Below, piece after piece: positions 44,203 through 44,435 of a stretch of 44,435 nucleotides of DNA (the stretch's first letter is position 1; every line of letters begins with the position of its first letter). Origin of the DNA: Thiotrichaceae bacterium (GTDB lineage Bacteria; Pseudomonadota; Gammaproteobacteria; Beggiatoales; Beggiatoaceae). The translations under genes and the position numbers were made by a program. Under the pieces are notes generated by a model. That model was not told the origin of the DNA and searched no databases. It worked only from the letters and a program-made list of their open reading frames with translations. The stretch is from assembly GCA_026991885.1 (NCBI GenBank), contig JALXAQ010000193.1, forward strand, positions 1-44,435. The letters are read 5' to 3'.

Positions 44203-44435
44203 TTTAGTACAACGGATTACTCCGCACTTCGTTTGGGGGAGTCAACGGATTAAAAAAACCTTGAATCGCGGATTAAACCGATTACACAGATTGCGCGGAT
44301 TTAAAGTCAAAACCCTCGAATCACGGATTAAACCGATTACACAGATTGCGCGGATTTAAAATCAAAACCCTTGAATCACGGATTAAACCGATTACACAGA
44401 TTGCGCGGATTTAAAATCAAAACCCTTGAATCACG
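44203..44435. repeat. direct-repeat array upstream of copy 2 (continues off the window)
   Basis: It begins with TAGTACAACGGATTA (44205-44219). Three and a bit ~57-bp units of AAACCCTTGAATCACGG...ATTACACAGATTGCGCGG follow from about 44253 to the window end. These units read CACAGATT, where the array at 40451 reads CACTGATT, so each array is internally homogenised. Confidence 0.9.

Overview
The window is chromosomal DNA of a gammaproteobacterium, most likely a large sulfur bacterium of the Beggiatoaceae (Beggiatoa / Thioploca / Thiomargarita group). The housekeeping genes (gltX, gyrA, glnD, pcnB-folK-panB, rpmB, rdgC, tamA, queC, thiC) are of gammaproteobacterial type. Between them lie many short palindromic repeats, a broken formylglycine-generating-enzyme gene, GxxExxY and AAA-ATPase/PD-(D/E)XK genes, a group II intron end, and heptad repeats of the TAACTGA type. 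I recall such heptads being reported as abundant in marine Beggiatoaceae genomes. The assignment is an inference from gene content; there is no rRNA or other direct marker here.

Layout. 1-723: 5' end of a group II intron leaving the window, then a VapBC-like toxin-antitoxin pair. 829-6201: rdgC, yjbQ, a class I fumarase translationally coupled to a stand-alone Hsp70 substrate-binding domain, a prepilin-like protein and an FGGY sugar kinase. 6458-7923: an FGE-sulfatase pseudogene and a tandem GxxExxY protein bracketed by long perfect hairpins. 7940-11063: type VI secretion baseplate genes tssE-tssF-tssG, without the rest of the system. 11334-15923: a chlamydia-like ispF and a 1341-residue secreted protein made of nine ~100-residue and seven ~42-residue repeats. 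16200-20253: queC, tamA, gltX. 20383-22333: tRNA-Val and an Xaa-Pro aminopeptidase. 22470-25934: gyrA with a 196-residue mini-intein, followed by a small multidrug resistance pump. 26167-29161: patatin-like phospholipase, PDC-sensor protein, Pcm-like methyltransferase. 29178-33282: TPP riboswitch and thiC, glutamine cyclotransferase, TorD-like chaperone, XRE regulator with a palindromic operator. 33286-40133: glnD, TraB/GumN lipoprotein, panB, folK, pcnB, rpmB. 40441-44435: two paralogous AAA-ATPase/PD-(D/E)XK genes embedded in repeat arrays.

How it fits together. The housekeeping part is ordinary: folate/pantothenate (folK, panB), thiamine (thiC under a TPP riboswitch), queuosine (queC), isoprenoid (ispF), nitrogen signalling (glnD) and translation (gltX, rpmB, tRNA-Val). 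The unusual layer is the repeat/nuclease layer. All three PD-(D/E)XK-type genes (one GxxExxY, two AAA-fused) sit inside hairpins or arrays of related ATCCGT-rich palindromes and share a TAGTACAAC-type terminus. I regard this as the best candidate for an undescribed mobile or repeat-maintaining system. Secondary candidates are the solo Hsp70 domain coupled to fumarase, the start-proximal TAACTGA heptads shared by four unrelated genes, and the GyrA mini-intein. Most gene calls are firm at family level. Regulatory and mobility statements are inference.
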